Shown: positions 36,521 to 45,684, numbered from the stretch's first letter. The stretch is DNA of 64,000 bases from Nordella sp. HKS 07 (GCF_011046735.1 NZ_CP049258.1:124001-188000), one strand, 5' to 3'. Notes: generated by a model not told the origin, from the letters alone. Made by a program: numbers and translations.

Positions 36521-38713
36521 TCACGCGAAGTCACCTTTGCGGCCTGGAATGGCGGCATAGAACGCGGCGAGTCGTGGCTCGACCTCGCGGGACAGGGCCA
36601 CACATTTCTCGAGAATCTCGGAGAGCCGGTTCTCTTGCTTATGGGCGAGATCGTCGAGCAGCGTCGCATGTGCCGCGCTGAGTTCTGCGAAGGCGGCCGA
36701 TTGTGCCGTGGCTTCATCCCCCACCACTGCCCAGATCAGCATTTCATGGGAAAGGCCCGCCATCGCGACGTGCCCCGCCGGAAGGATGGCCAGCCGCCTG
36801 GTTACGGGATCGAGCTCGCCGGCGATGACGATGTCGAAATCGGCGCGTTTGCTTGCTGTTTCGGTGCGCGCCGCGATATTCACCGTCTCGCCGACGGCCG
36901 AATAGTCGAAACGCGTCTGCGATCCCATATTGCCGACGCAAGCCGGCCCCGTGGACATGCCGACACCGCATTGCAACGGCCACTGGCCGCGCTCCTTCAG
37001 GATGCCACTGACTCCCGCGTCAGCGTTGATCTCCGCCGTCGCCTTGCGGATACCGAGCGCCGCCTTCGCGGCATAGAATTGATGATCCGACTTCGACATC
37101 GGCGCGTTCCAGAAGGCCATGATCGCATCGCCGATGAATTTGTCGATCGTTCCGCCTTGCGCGATGATGGAATTGCTCCACCGGTCGAGCAACGTGTTGA
37201 TAAGCGACACGAGCGCGTCGGGCGGAAGTTTTTCGCTCAAGGTCGTGGATTTTCGGATGTCCACGAAGAGCACCGAGATGTTCTTCACCTCGCCGCCCAG
37301 TTTCAGCGCATCGGCATTCTTCTCGATCTCGGCCAGGACGTCGGGCGAGACAAAATGCCCGAACGCGCTCCTCAGCATGCGCCGGTCGCTATCGGTGACG
37401 AGGAGACGGAAGGCCAGCGTCGCCAGGTAGGTGAGGATCATCGCCAGGACCGGGAATGTCGCATCGACCAGGATGCCGAGCGATCTGAACGCGTAGGCAG
37501 AGGCGGCGGCCATGAACACGATCGCAGCGACGCCGGCCACCGCGCCGATCATCGGCGTCCAGAACATGAGGATGGCGATGAGTGCAAGCCCGAGAGCGGC
37601 CATCGCAACCAATTCGGCGCCCGCCGCCCATTGTGGCCGGGTGAGAAAATCGTTGCTCAGAACCTGCTCGACAACCTGGGCGTGGACGAGGACACCCGGT
37701 ATGGCCTCGCCTAGCGCCGACATGCGCACGTCGCGAAGCCCGGCCGCCGACGTGCCTATGAACACGATATTGCCGCTGATGAGCGGCGCCAGAGCATCAC
37801 GCTCGACGCCCGAAATGATCCGCGCCGCCGACACGTAGGTATCGGGCGAATCCCGCCGGTAGCGCACCGCGAACAGCCCATCCTCCGCCACTGGGATGTC
37901 GAAATCGCCGACGCGGATGCTGTCGATGGCATTCTCGGTCGTATCCGAGGCATTGACGATGATTGTCGATGCCCCTTGCGCCACGCGCAACGCCTCGAGC
38001 GCGAGACTCGGATAGAAGCCGGTGCCGTCCGTCCACAGCATGGGCGTCTGCCGCGCAATGCCCTGCTCGCGGGCGAGATCGAGATTGATACCGCCGAACC
38101 CCGCCGCCTCCGCTTCGAGCTTCGGAATATTGGCGGCCACGCTCTGTATCCAGGGCGGAGCCTTGCTCGCATCGAGGCCCGTCTGCGCAAAGCCGGCGAC
38201 ACGCGGCGCCGTCTTGCGCACATTGCCCGGCGCATTGGAGAAGGCGAGGACAACCGGACGGCCTCTTATGGCTTGCGCGAATATCTCGTCATTATCGGGA
38301 AAGGTGGCGGAGATTTCCTGGCGTGCCGCGGGGCTCAGTCCTGAAACCAGATCGGGATCTCCGGCAACGCGGCTCGGCGACAATCGGTCGGGTTCCGGGA
38401 AAATGATGTCGAAGGCGATGACTGCCGCCCCTAAACTACTGAGCTCATCGACCAATCGGGCCAGCACCTTGCGCGACCATGGCCATTGTCCGAGTTCGGC
38501 GAGAGAGCGCTCGTCGATGTCGACGACACGCACCACATCGGGCAGATCGCGCGGCTTTTCGCGCGGCCAGATCCTCTGCAGCTGATCGAAGCCGGCATTG
38601 CGCATATATTGCAGGAGTGGTGGATCGTAACCGCGTAACAGCATCAAGCCGATGAGGACCGCGACGCCGACCGCGACACCCGCCCAGGTCTTGCGCGCGC
38701 CCGCTCCGGTCAT
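36521..38713 (-). CDS. CHASE2-domain adenylate/guanylate cyclase
   Basis: A 730-residue membrane protein. An N-terminal helix (residues 10-28) leads to a periplasmic CHASE2 sensor domain (about 45-355, with VRVVDIDERSLAELGQWPWSR and PLISGNIVFIGTSAAGLRD). Three membrane helices follow (about 365-440), then a cytoplasmic class III cyclase domain (about 475-640). The metal-binding aspartates are visible in VLFVDIRKSTTLSEKL and GGTIDKFIGDAIMAFWNAP. It makes cAMP or cGMP in response to an unknown envelope signal. It overlaps the upstream FecR-domain gene by 4 bases. Confidence 0.93.
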   Translation of the reverse strand: MTGAGARKTWAGVAVGVAVLIGLMLLRGYDPPLLQYMRNAGFDQLQRIWPREKPRDLPDVVRVVDIDERSLAELGQWPWSRKVLARLVDELSSLGAAVIAFDIIFPEPDRLSPSRVAGDPDLVSGLSPAARQEISATFPDNDEIFAQAIRGRPVVLAFSNAPGNVRKTAPRVAGFAQTGLDASKAPPWIQSVAANIPKLEAEAAGFGGINLDLAREQGIARQTPMLWTDGTGFYPSLALEALRVAQGASTIIVNASDTTENAIDSIRVGDFDIPVAEDGLFAVRYRRDSPDTYVSAARIISGVERDALAPLISGNIVFIGTSAAGLRDVRMSALGEAIPGVLVHAQVVEQVLSNDFLTRPQWAAGAELVAMAALGLALIAILMFWTPMIGAVAGVAAIVFMAAASAYAFRSLGILVDATFPVLAMILTYLATLAFRLLVTDSDRRMLRSAFGHFVSPDVLAEIEKNADALKLGGEVKNISVLFVDIRKSTTLSEKLPPDALVSLINTLLDRWSNSIIAQGGTIDKFIGDAIMAFWNAPMSKSDHQFYAAKAALGIRKATAEINADAGVSGILKERGQWPLQCGVGMSTGPACVGNMGSQTRFDYSAVGETVNIAARTETASKRADFDIVIAGELDPVTRRLAILPAGHVAMAGLSHEMLIWAVVGDEATAQSAAFAELSAAHATLLDDLAHKQENRLSEILEKCVALSREVEPRLAAFYAAIPGRKGDFA

Positions 38714-39480
38714 TCACCATACCCGCCACCGTCTCTGGTGCGAGTGGAGGTAGGTGGCGTGCGCTCGCGATCGCGATCCGTCCCTTGCGTGCCGCCACCG
38801 AAGAAATTCTGGAACAAGCTCGCAACCGACCGGCAGGACGAGGTATTGAGCCGGAACGGACGCGCCAGCGGCGCTTGATTGAGGATATAGGGGAGACTCC
38901 TGATGGCACTTCCTTTTGCCCTGCCGCCCAGCTCCTCCACATCTCTACCTGCGGCGCGGCCGACGCCGCAGCGGTCATCGACGGTTTCGCAATTGCCGTA
39001 GGCGCACAGCTTGACGCGGCCCACATGAACGGCGACGAGGGTCGCGCGGCCGGAGGAGAAATCGAAACCGGTGCCACGGATGCCGATGGTGGCGTTAGCG
39101 GTCTTGATATCATATGCGTTCTTGGCGCTGTTGCCGCTGATGAAGCGGAATGTACCACGCAGCGCGTCGATCGAGAATTTCCGCGCCTTGTTCCCACCGC
39201 GCATGAGGAAGCGGTCGATGACGAGAGTCGAATTGGGACCGACCACGAGTTTGGTGTCATCGATAAAGATGATCTGCACATTGCCGTTTCCGGTCTGCAC
39301 CCTGTCATCCTCATAGATCGGACTTCCCTGGTTGAGAGAACGAGATCCTCCCGGTCCAGTCGCGTTCGGCGATCCGGATTTGGCGAAGATCTTGCCGATG
39401 GGAGTTGCGGCCTGGATCGGTGTGGTGAGGGCATAGAGGCAAATCACGCCTGCGCCCGCGAGCCGCGCAACATAAGCCAT
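38710..39480 (-). CDS. FecR-domain periplasmic protein
   Basis: A 256-residue exported protein with a signal peptide (residues 1-24, ending TPIQA). The FecR domain occupies about residues 28-150 with the motifs GSPIYEDDRVQTGNGNVQIIFIDD, LRGTFRFISGNSAKNAYDIKT and ATIGIRGTGFDF. Unlike the regulator FecR of iron uptake, these stand-alone proteins lack a membrane anchor and are commonly paired with CHASE2 cyclases. The C-terminal 80 residues are low-complexity, rich in Arg, Thr and Gly. The ATGA overlap with the cyclase gene implies co-translation and a joint signalling role. Confidence 0.9.
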   Translation of the reverse strand: MAYVARLAGAGVICLYALTTPIQAATPIGKIFAKSGSPNATGPGGSRSLNQGSPIYEDDRVQTGNGNVQIIFIDDTKLVVGPNSTLVIDRFLMRGGNKARKFSIDALRGTFRFISGNSAKNAYDIKTANATIGIRGTGFDFSSGRATLVAVHVGRVKLCAYGNCETVDDRCGVGRAAGRDVEELGGRAKGSAIRSLPYILNQAPLARPFRLNTSSCRSVASLFQNFFGGGTQGTDRDRERTPPTSTRTRDGGGYGE

Positions 39481-39753
39481 AATACGAATCCCCAGCTGGT
39501 AGCGCCCTCGAACTCATCTTGCTCTCTCGGAGCGTAAACCGCAATATCCTCTTCCGTATTTTCAACCCAGGATATTGAAATCATTGCTAAATATTTACTC
39601 TACAACCTCCACGCCGGCGCCCCTCTGCAACATCTGGCAAATTCGCGTGATCGCCCATAGCATCGGGATGGCCGGGGAATCGCGTAAATGCATAATTAAC
39701 GGAAAACTTCGCCCGCTTGTGGTGGGCAGGAGAAGCCGAAGGGGTGCCTCGAT

Positions 39754-40728
39754 ATGACGGCCATTCAAGACATTATGCAGGAACCGGTTCTGGTGCTGGC
39801 ACCCGGCGATACGGTCGCCCAGGCGATCTCGGCTATCCGCGCCATCCCCCGCAACCGGCTCTTCACCTATCCGATGGTGGTCGACAAGAAGGGCCGGCTG
39901 ATGGGACTTTGCGTAATGCGCGATCTCATACTGGCGGATGACAAAGCCAGGATCGCCGACGTGATGCTGACGAAGATCGTCTCCCTGCAGAAGGGCCTCG
40001 ACGTGCACGAGGCCCTGAGCCGCATCAAGGGCAGGGAGATTCCGGAATACCCCGTCTGCGCCCGCAACGGAAAGTTGCGTGGCGTGGTGCGCGCGGCCAA
40101 GCTGCATGAGATCGAGGAGGCGCGTCTCACCGCAACGCCCGGCCGAATGGTCGGTGTCGATGAAGGCGAGACCGTTGCGACCCCCTTCGTGGCCTCGGTC
40201 AGATCCCGTCTGCCCTGGCTGATGATCAATCTCGTCACCGCTTTTGCGGCGGGCCTGGTGGTCGGCAATTACCAGGATACGATCGACCGCGTCGTGCTGC
40301 TGGCCGCCTTTCTCCCCGTGCTCGCCGGTCAATCCGGCAATACGGGCGCCCAGGCGCTGGCCATCACCTTGCGCACCCTGGAGCGCACAGGCACGACCGA
40401 CTTCTACTCCATCGCACTGTGGAAGGAGATACGTCTGGGCATTCTGCACGGCATTGTCACCGGCATTCTCGTCGGGCTGGTGATCTATGTCGTCGCGATG
40501 ATACAGGGCGACAAAGGACCGCTGGTCCTCGCTTTCATCGTTTTCGTCGCCACCATCCTCTCCGTCCTGGTCAGCGGACTCTCCGGCGCATCGGTGCCGA
40601 TCGCGCTCAAGAAACTGGGCGCGGACCCCGCCACCGCCTCGAGCATCATCCTGACGACAGTGACCGACATCGTCAGCATGGGCTCCATGCTGATGCTGGC
40701 GTCGATGCTGATCCGCTACCTGACCTGA
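39754..40728 (+). CDS. MgtE-like magnesium transporter lacking the N domain
   Basis: A 324-residue protein with two CBS domains (about residues 1-125, with LFTYPMVVDKKGRLMGLCVMRDLI and EYPVCARNGKLRGVV) and a C-terminal MgtE membrane domain of five helices (about 150-324). The pore-region motif LPVLAGQSGNTGAQALAITLRTL is present. Full MgtE proteins of about 450 residues begin with a superhelical N domain that senses cytoplasmic magnesium; this one has only the CBS part. It may therefore be gated differently. Stacked palindromic repeats follow the stop immediately. Confidence 0.88.
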   Translation: MTAIQDIMQEPVLVLAPGDTVAQAISAIRAIPRNRLFTYPMVVDKKGRLMGLCVMRDLILADDKARIADVMLTKIVSLQKGLDVHEALSRIKGREIPEYPVCARNGKLRGVVRAAKLHEIEEARLTATPGRMVGVDEGETVATPFVASVRSRLPWLMINLVTAFAAGLVVGNYQDTIDRVVLLAAFLPVLAGQSGNTGAQALAITLRTLERTGTTDFYSIALWKEIRLGILHGIVTGILVGLVIYVVAMIQGDKGPLVLAFIVFVATILSVLVSGLSGASVPIALKKLGADPATASSIILTTVTDIVSMGSMLMLASMLIRYLT

Positions 40729-40734
40729 GCCTCG

Positions 40735-40810
40735 CTAGTGTGCTGAACGCGAAGTTCTTGATATCAGACGGTTTGCACCGACAAGAACTTCGCGTTCAAA
40801 AGCACACTAG
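40735..40810. repeat. CTAG-bounded hairpin 1 after the mgtE-like gene
   Basis: Left arm ctagtgtgct-gaacgcgaagttcttg; right arm caagaacttcgcgttc-aaa-agcacactag. Arms match for 26 bases with a 3-base bulge and a 21-base loop. Both ends carry CTAG. It starts 7 bases after the mgtE-like stop. Confidence 0.8.
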
Positions 40811-40824
40811 AATCATTAGGTAAT

Positions 40825-40899
40825 CTAGTGTCCTTCCGAATCCGAAGTTCGCTCGGGAGGTCCCGCTGGCAGTGGCGAACTTCGGATTCGGGACACTAG
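40825..40899. repeat. CTAG-bounded hairpin 2
   Basis: Left arm ctagtgtc-ctt-ccgaatccgaagttcgc; right arm gcgaacttcggattcgg-gacactag. It has the same design as hairpin 1 (CTAGTGT ends, 3-base bulge, a cgaagttc core), but the arms differ in sequence in a paired way. Its last CTAG is shared with the next element. Confidence 0.8.
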
Positions 40900-41013
40900 A
40901 TCACGATGAGTTTTGATTGAGTCAATCAAAACTCATAACCGTGATCGATTCCAATATTTCAGCGCGGGATACTTGCGAAAAACCGGCGTCCGCTTTTTCC
41001 CATCCCACGCTAG
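40896..41013. repeat. CTAG-bounded palindromic element, copy 3
   Basis: Begins ctagatcacgatgag and ends cccacgctag. Core atgagttttgattga/tcaatcaaaactcat; tail gaaaaaccggcgtccgcttttt. It matches the copy at 4712-4829 with a different but still self-complementary core. Its terminal CTAG (41010-41013) supplies the TAG stop codon of the EF-G-like gene on the minus strand. Confidence 0.78.
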
Positions 41014-43082
41014 GCGGCGAGCGTCGCTTTCCGGTTGGTCACCACCTGATCGGCGAGCCGGCCCGTCAGTTCCGACATATGATCGTGCTTGAACACGAAG
41101 GTGCCGACACCCGATGTCGCCGATCTGAGCTCGATGATGAGCGAACCCATCTCGCTTTCCGGCATATGCGCCTTCACGGTGTCCCAGCCGAGCCATCCAT
41201 CACGTCCGTCGAAGCCCAGAAGCTGACCGCGATGGCCGGAAACGATCTGGTTGACACGCGAGGTTGCCTCGCTTGGCACATGCACCTCCACCGCGACGAT
41301 CGGTTCGAGCAGGACCGGAGAGCATTGCGGCATACCATCGCTCATCGCAATGCGGGCCGCGGTCTTGAACGCCATCTCCGAGGAATCGACATCATGATAG
41401 GAGCCGTCGCTCAGATTGACGGTGAAGTCCACCACGGGAAAGCCGAGCGGACCTTGGCCCATCCAGTCGCGTATGCCGGTCTCCACCGCCGGTATATACT
41501 GCTTCGGCACCACGCCGCCGGTGATCGTGTCGGTGAAGGCGAAGCCGGAGCCGCGCGCTAGCGGTTTGATCTCGACAACAATGTCGCCGAACTGGCCATG
41601 GCCGCCCGACTGCTTCTTGTGCCGGCCGCGGATCTGAACCGATTTGCGGATCGTCTCGCGATAGTCGATGCGCCGAGGCCGCGAAATGGCTTGAACACCG
41701 AACTTGCCCTGCAGCTTTTCCAAGGCCACGCGCAGATGCATCTCGCCCTGGCCCCACAGGACCATCTCATGCGTGCTCGAGTTCTGATCCAGCGAAAGTG
41801 ATGGATCCTCTTCAATGAGCTTGGCGATGGCGCTGGTGAGCTTCACTTCATCCTTGCGGTCGGCGACCGAGATGGCGAGCCCATAGACACCCGGCGCCAC
41901 ATTGAGCGTGGCCAGCTGCTTCGCGGCGGCTTTGGCGGTCGAGATCGTCTCGCCCGTCGCCATATTGTCGAGCTTGCCGAGCGCGACCGTATCGCCCTCC
42001 TCCGCCTTGGCGATCTTCTGCGGCGTGGACCCCATCAGCGTGAAGAGCCCGGCAACGCGCGCATCCTGGCCCTTGCCGCCATAGACCGTGGCGCCGTCGG
42101 CAATCGCGCCCGAGAGCACCCGCGACAGCGACAGCTTGCCGCCATGCGCCGTGTGGAAGGTCTTGAGGATCTGCAGCGCGGCTGTTCCGTTGGCGCTGCC
42201 GTTGCCGGCGCTGAGGCCGAGCCGCTTCGCGGTCACAGCGACGCCCGGCGCCTCGTGGCGCAGCGCCTTCATGAGCCGCAGAATTCCGTTGCCGTTCTCC
42301 GCCGAGCCGAACAGCACCGGCGTGATCAATCCTTCCGCCAATTCGCGCGTAAGATCCGTGAAGACGCGGTCACGCGGCGGCTCGATGTCGGAGAGCAGCT
42401 GCTCCATCAGCTCGTCGTCATAGTCGGCGAGCTTTTCCAGCATCGCAAAGCGGGCCTCTTTCTCGCGGTCGAGGATGTCGGCGGGCATGTCGACGACCTC
42501 GCTCGGCGCGTTCTCGCGATAGATGAAGGCGCGCTCCAACGCGAGATCGACGAAGCCGCGCACGATATCGTCCTTCCAGATCGGAATCTGGCGCAGAAGC
42601 AGAGGCGTGGCGCTGGCTGGTTGCAGATAGGTCAGGACGTCGCGCAGCCGGCTCTCGGTGCGCTCGATCTTGTTGATGAAAATGAAGCGCGGGATATTGA
42701 GATCGTCGAGCTGCTTGAGGATCAATTGCAGGGCAGGCACTTTCTTGTCGTCGGGCTCGCAGACGACGACGGCTGCATCGCAACCGGCAAGGGCGGCTCG
42801 CGCCTCCTGGCCGAACTCTATCGAGCCCGGACAATCTATGAAAGTGAACGTCTCGCCCATGAAAGAGCCGGTGGCCGCGTTGAGCTCGATGCTCATGCCA
42901 TGCGCACGGGCTTCCGGCGCCGCGTCGCCGATGCTGGTCTTATCGGAGACCTTGCCCTGGCGCTGAATGGCGCCGAGGCGAAACATAATGGCTTCGAGTA
43001 ACGTTGTCTTGCCGCTCAGATAGGGCCCCACGAGTGCGATGCACCGCGGACCCTGACGTTCTCTGCCATTTGTGCTGCTCAT
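41010..43082 (-). CDS. Elongation factor G-like translational GTPase (paralogue)
   Basis: A 690-residue GTPase with the EF-G domain order. The G1 loop is GPYLSGKT at residues 19-26, G3 is DCPGS, and G4 is NKIE. Domains II-V follow, with the domain IV-like GGVVKEQ-type segment replaced by HKKQSGGHGQFGDIVVEI and TGGVVPKQYIPAVETGI. The G-domain motifs are atypical of canonical FusA (no AHxDxGKTT or NKMD), so this is a divergent paralogue seen in many alphaproteobacteria whose function is not established. Ribosome rescue or stress translation are guesses. The ATG at 43082 follows gggagg; the stop lies inside a repeat. Confidence 0.85.
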   Translation of the reverse strand: MSSTNGRERQGPRCIALVGPYLSGKTTLLEAIMFRLGAIQRQGKVSDKTSIGDAAPEARAHGMSIELNAATGSFMGETFTFIDCPGSIEFGQEARAALAGCDAAVVVCEPDDKKVPALQLILKQLDDLNIPRFIFINKIERTESRLRDVLTYLQPASATPLLLRQIPIWKDDIVRGFVDLALERAFIYRENAPSEVVDMPADILDREKEARFAMLEKLADYDDELMEQLLSDIEPPRDRVFTDLTRELAEGLITPVLFGSAENGNGILRLMKALRHEAPGVAVTAKRLGLSAGNGSANGTAALQILKTFHTAHGGKLSLSRVLSGAIADGATVYGGKGQDARVAGLFTLMGSTPQKIAKAEEGDTVALGKLDNMATGETISTAKAAAKQLATLNVAPGVYGLAISVADRKDEVKLTSAIAKLIEEDPSLSLDQNSSTHEMVLWGQGEMHLRVALEKLQGKFGVQAISRPRRIDYRETIRKSVQIRGRHKKQSGGHGQFGDIVVEIKPLARGSGFAFTDTITGGVVPKQYIPAVETGIRDWMGQGPLGFPVVDFTVNLSDGSYHDVDSSEMAFKTAARIAMSDGMPQCSPVLLEPIVAVEVHVPSEATSRVNQIVSGHRGQLLGFDGRDGWLGWDTVKAHMPESEMGSLIIELRSATSGVGTFVFKHDHMSELTGRLADQVVTNRKATLAA

Positions 43083-43219
43083 TTCCGGGACCTCCCTCTG
43101 ACTGCGCCAATGCCGTCCGGGTCCGCCCGTCTTGCGAGGAAACCCCGTCGGGGCGGCTCCTCGGCCTCTATGCTTGCGCTGTTTTGCGATGATGACAAGT
43201 GGCAATCGCGTGAAGTCCA

Positions 43220-44404
43220 CTATCCGGCAAGTAAACTCTCGCAGGCATTGGCGATTTCCGCCGCCGCATCGAGTTGCAGATAGGCCTCGTTCTCACGCGA
43301 GAGTTGACGCGCGGCGTCTCGCATGGCCGGGCTCTCGGCCGCCTCCCTGATCGCCCTGGCGAGGTCCTGCGCCACGAAGCTGCTCCAGCCGAGGACGATG
43401 CCGGCATGGCGCGCCACGATGGCTTTCGCATTGAGTGTCTTCTCCAGGTCGGACCGCAGCATGACCTGCGGCAGCCCGGCGGCGATGCCGGCCATGGTCA
43501 TGCCGCCGCTGCCCTGATGAACGAGCACCCCCGACGCCGCCAGCTCTGTGGCGAGATCGGCAAGACCGTCAGGGGTCTCGATGCCAGCCGCCTCGAGTTT
43601 TTTCACCGTTCGCCGCAATGGCGATGAGAAGATGGCCTTGCCGGGGAGGCCCGACTGGACGAGCCCGTCGACGAGCCGCGCGTCGGTCTGCCGGCTCTCA
43701 TGGAAATATGAGAAGAGACGCCTGGGGGCCTCGTTCTGCAGGATGATCCCTCTTGTGTCCGCGGTCCCGAGCCAGCCGCCGGCGCGCTGATCCCGATAAG
43801 GATCGAGAAAGGGAAAGGTCAGAAGATGATGCTGGTCCGCCCGGTTGATCAGCGGATAGCGGGTGATCGGTGTCCGATCATAGGTGCTCAGCGCGGCGTT
43901 GATGCGGCGCACGACATCACTCTCATCATATTCAATGGGCACGTCCTCGATGAGGCGCGGAAAGCTGTCGAGCGTGGGCGGTGGCAGGGTATAGCCGTCG
44001 CCGATCGCCACAACGGAAACACGCTCATGGCACAGGAGCGACACGCTCGGCGCATAGTCGGCGATGACGAGATCGGGCTGCTCCCTCTCGATGAGATCGT
44101 GCCAGAGCCGGAAACGCTCATCCAGATCGTCGTGAGGCCGCAGCATCAGTTGCGCGAGATAGTCGCCATAGGTGGCGCTGGTCATGCCCCTTCCGGCAGC
44201 GGCTGGCCGCAATGGCCAATTGGGTGCCGGCCGGATCGTTTCCAGTGCGATGCCGATTGCCAGCCCGGCTTCCGGGCGCCGGAGGCCATAGGCGGTCGTG
44301 AAGCCGCGCGCCTGAAGCTGGTCGCTGATCGACTTGAGCCGGCGCACGTGGCCGTGACCGCCGCCGAACTCCCAGCACAAAAGCACATGCCTGGCGCGCC
44401 GCAT
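43220..44404 (-). CDS. UDP-glycosyltransferase-like (GT-B fold) protein
   Basis: A 394-residue protein of the GT1/MurG-like type. The N-terminal acceptor domain starts VLLCWEFGGGHGHVRRLKSI, and the C-terminal donor site has VHQGSGGMTMAGIAAGLPQVM, the glycosyltransferase pattern of a His-x-Gly loop before the sugar-nucleotide pocket. The donor and acceptor are unknown; secondary metabolite or glycolipid decoration are possible. The ATG at 44404 is preferred to a GTG at 44428. It lies 137 bases before the EF-G-like gene on the same strand. Confidence 0.8.
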   Translation of the reverse strand: MRRARHVLLCWEFGGGHGHVRRLKSISDQLQARGFTTAYGLRRPEAGLAIGIALETIRPAPNWPLRPAAAGRGMTSATYGDYLAQLMLRPHDDLDERFRLWHDLIEREQPDLVIADYAPSVSLLCHERVSVVAIGDGYTLPPPTLDSFPRLIEDVPIEYDESDVVRRINAALSTYDRTPITRYPLINRADQHHLLTFPFLDPYRDQRAGGWLGTADTRGIILQNEAPRRLFSYFHESRQTDARLVDGLVQSGLPGKAIFSSPLRRTVKKLEAAGIETPDGLADLATELAASGVLVHQGSGGMTMAGIAAGLPQVMLRSDLEKTLNAKAIVARHAGIVLGWSSFVAQDLARAIREAAESPAMRDAARQLSRENEAYLQLDAAAEIANACESLLAG

Positions 44405-44469
44405 GTATTTCCCCACCGCCCCGTTCACCGGTGACGAGACTAGCTTCCCGGATCAGCCGATGCACCAAA

Positions 44470-44500
44470 GAAAAGCCGCGGAACACCGCGGCTTTTCCAT
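44470..44500 (-). terminator. Perfect 12-bp hairpin terminator
   Basis: gaaaagccgcgg (44470-44481) and ccgcggcttttc (44486-44497) pair exactly around aaca. Read on the minus strand it ends gcttttcttt, a U-rich tail, 20 bases after the stop of the outer-membrane protein gene at 44520. Confidence 0.85.
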
Positions 44501-44519
44501 CTATATTCTCTGGAGAATA

Positions 44520-45341
44520 TCAGGTCGGAGGCGGCTCCTCGCCGCCGCCACCATAGCCCCCGCTGTCATTGTCGCCGTTGCCGCTCTTGAAGAAGAGATC
44601 GAGCGCGCGGTTGCGCGGATCGTCCTCGCGGTGACGACGGATGAGGGTCTTGTCCTCGCCGCCGAAGTAGAACTTCAGGCCGCCGAGAACCGCCAGATAG
44701 TCGTTGTCGCCATATTCGGCATTGCTGTAGAGCGACATCGGCATGCCGCCAAACTGGTATTCGAAGCCGGCACGCACGCCTTCATAGTCGTCGATGATCC
44801 GGCCGCCGACCGACACGCGGAAATCATCCGTGATGTAATAGGCCGCATCGCCGATGAGGAAGCCCGAGTCCTTGCCGTCACCATCGTCCCGATCGACATT
44901 GACATAACCGCCCCAGGCTTCGAGCGAGAAATTGCCGAGATAGAGCTCGGCTTCCGGACCCACGGCATAGAGCGTGGCGTCATCGCCATCGACGGCGCCG
45001 CCGGCGATGCCGATGAGATAGCTTTCCGGATCACGCGCGAAGAAATGACCGATGCCACCGAACTGGGTATCGCCGAACCGATCGGTTACGCCGAGGTCGG
45101 CCTGGAAACCGAACATGCAGCCGAGCGGGAACGACAGGGAGCCGCCGGCTTCCCAGGCGAAGTCGCCATTCTCGTCCTTCATATCGGCATACCCGCCGCC
45201 GGCCTCGATCTTGCCATTGACCGACGAGACGGCGCATTCGGGCGCGCTGACATCAGCGGCGAAAGCCGTACCCCCGAAAGCGGTAATGGCGACCGTGCCC
45301 GTAAGCGCGACCCCGGAAAGCCATGCTCTCTTTCTGATCAT
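44520..45341 (-). CDS. Porin-like outer-membrane beta-barrel protein
   Basis: A 273-residue exported protein with a signal peptide (residues 1-28, ending GTAFA). The mature chain alternates polar and aromatic residues as in small beta-barrels, for example FAWEAGGSLSFPLG, ELYLGNFSLEAWGGYV and VRAGFEYQFGGMPMSLYSNAEYG. The C-terminus is a Gly/Pro-rich tail (GGYGGGGEEPPP) rather than a terminal aromatic residue. I cannot name a family. A close, broken paralogue lies 340 bases upstream (45685-46499), so the pair arose by tandem duplication. The ATG at 45341 is used; the upstream in-frame codons to 45404 are not signal-like. Confidence 0.72.
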   Translation of the reverse strand: MIRKRAWLSGVALTGTVAITAFGGTAFAADVSAPECAVSSVNGKIEAGGGYADMKDENGDFAWEAGGSLSFPLGCMFGFQADLGVTDRFGDTQFGGIGHFFARDPESYLIGIAGGAVDGDDATLYAVGPEAELYLGNFSLEAWGGYVNVDRDDGDGKDSGFLIGDAAYYITDDFRVSVGGRIIDDYEGVRAGFEYQFGGMPMSLYSNAEYGDNDYLAVLGGLKFYFGGEDKTLIRRHREDDPRNRALDLFFKSGNGDNDSGGYGGGGEEPPPT

Positions 45342-45684
45342 TATTTGCCTCAACTTGGTAGCTGCCCCGCCTGATCGTCTATCCGCGCATGTTGAAACGC
45401 ACAAACGAAAATGCGCACGTCAGGGAAATTTCAATGGACCTGCGGCAACTTAGCAACAATATCGCAACGTAATTCAACGTCGGATGGAGACAGCGCGACG
45501 AAGGATTAAATCAAAGGTTGCGATCCAATTTTCCCTCAGCGGAACACGCAACTCACATAAGTTGTGAATATGCCTACTTGCAACTTTAAGAAGCAGAGTT
45601 GTGTGTCATCGAGTCGGTGCACACCGATCAAAATGCGAAGAGCCGCGGAAACCCGCCGCTCGGTGTGCGCGAGCTCCCGACTGG
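45342..45684. other. 343-base AT-richer gap between the two barrel genes
   Basis: It holds no convincing gene. The palindrome tcggtg-ca-caccga lies at 45614-45627, and a looser caact/agttg repeat near 45550. It presumably contains the promoter of the intact barrel gene, but I cannot place it. Confidence 0.4.

Noticed and set aside
39595-40449. Minus-strand 284-codon frame opposite the mgtE-like gene
   Set aside because: It is antisense to a clear CBS-MgtE protein and has no membrane or domain pattern.
40735-40899. Hairpins considered as a CRISPR array or insertion-sequence ends
   Set aside because: Only two units, no spacer pattern, and no transposase within reach; they are palindromic intergenic elements.
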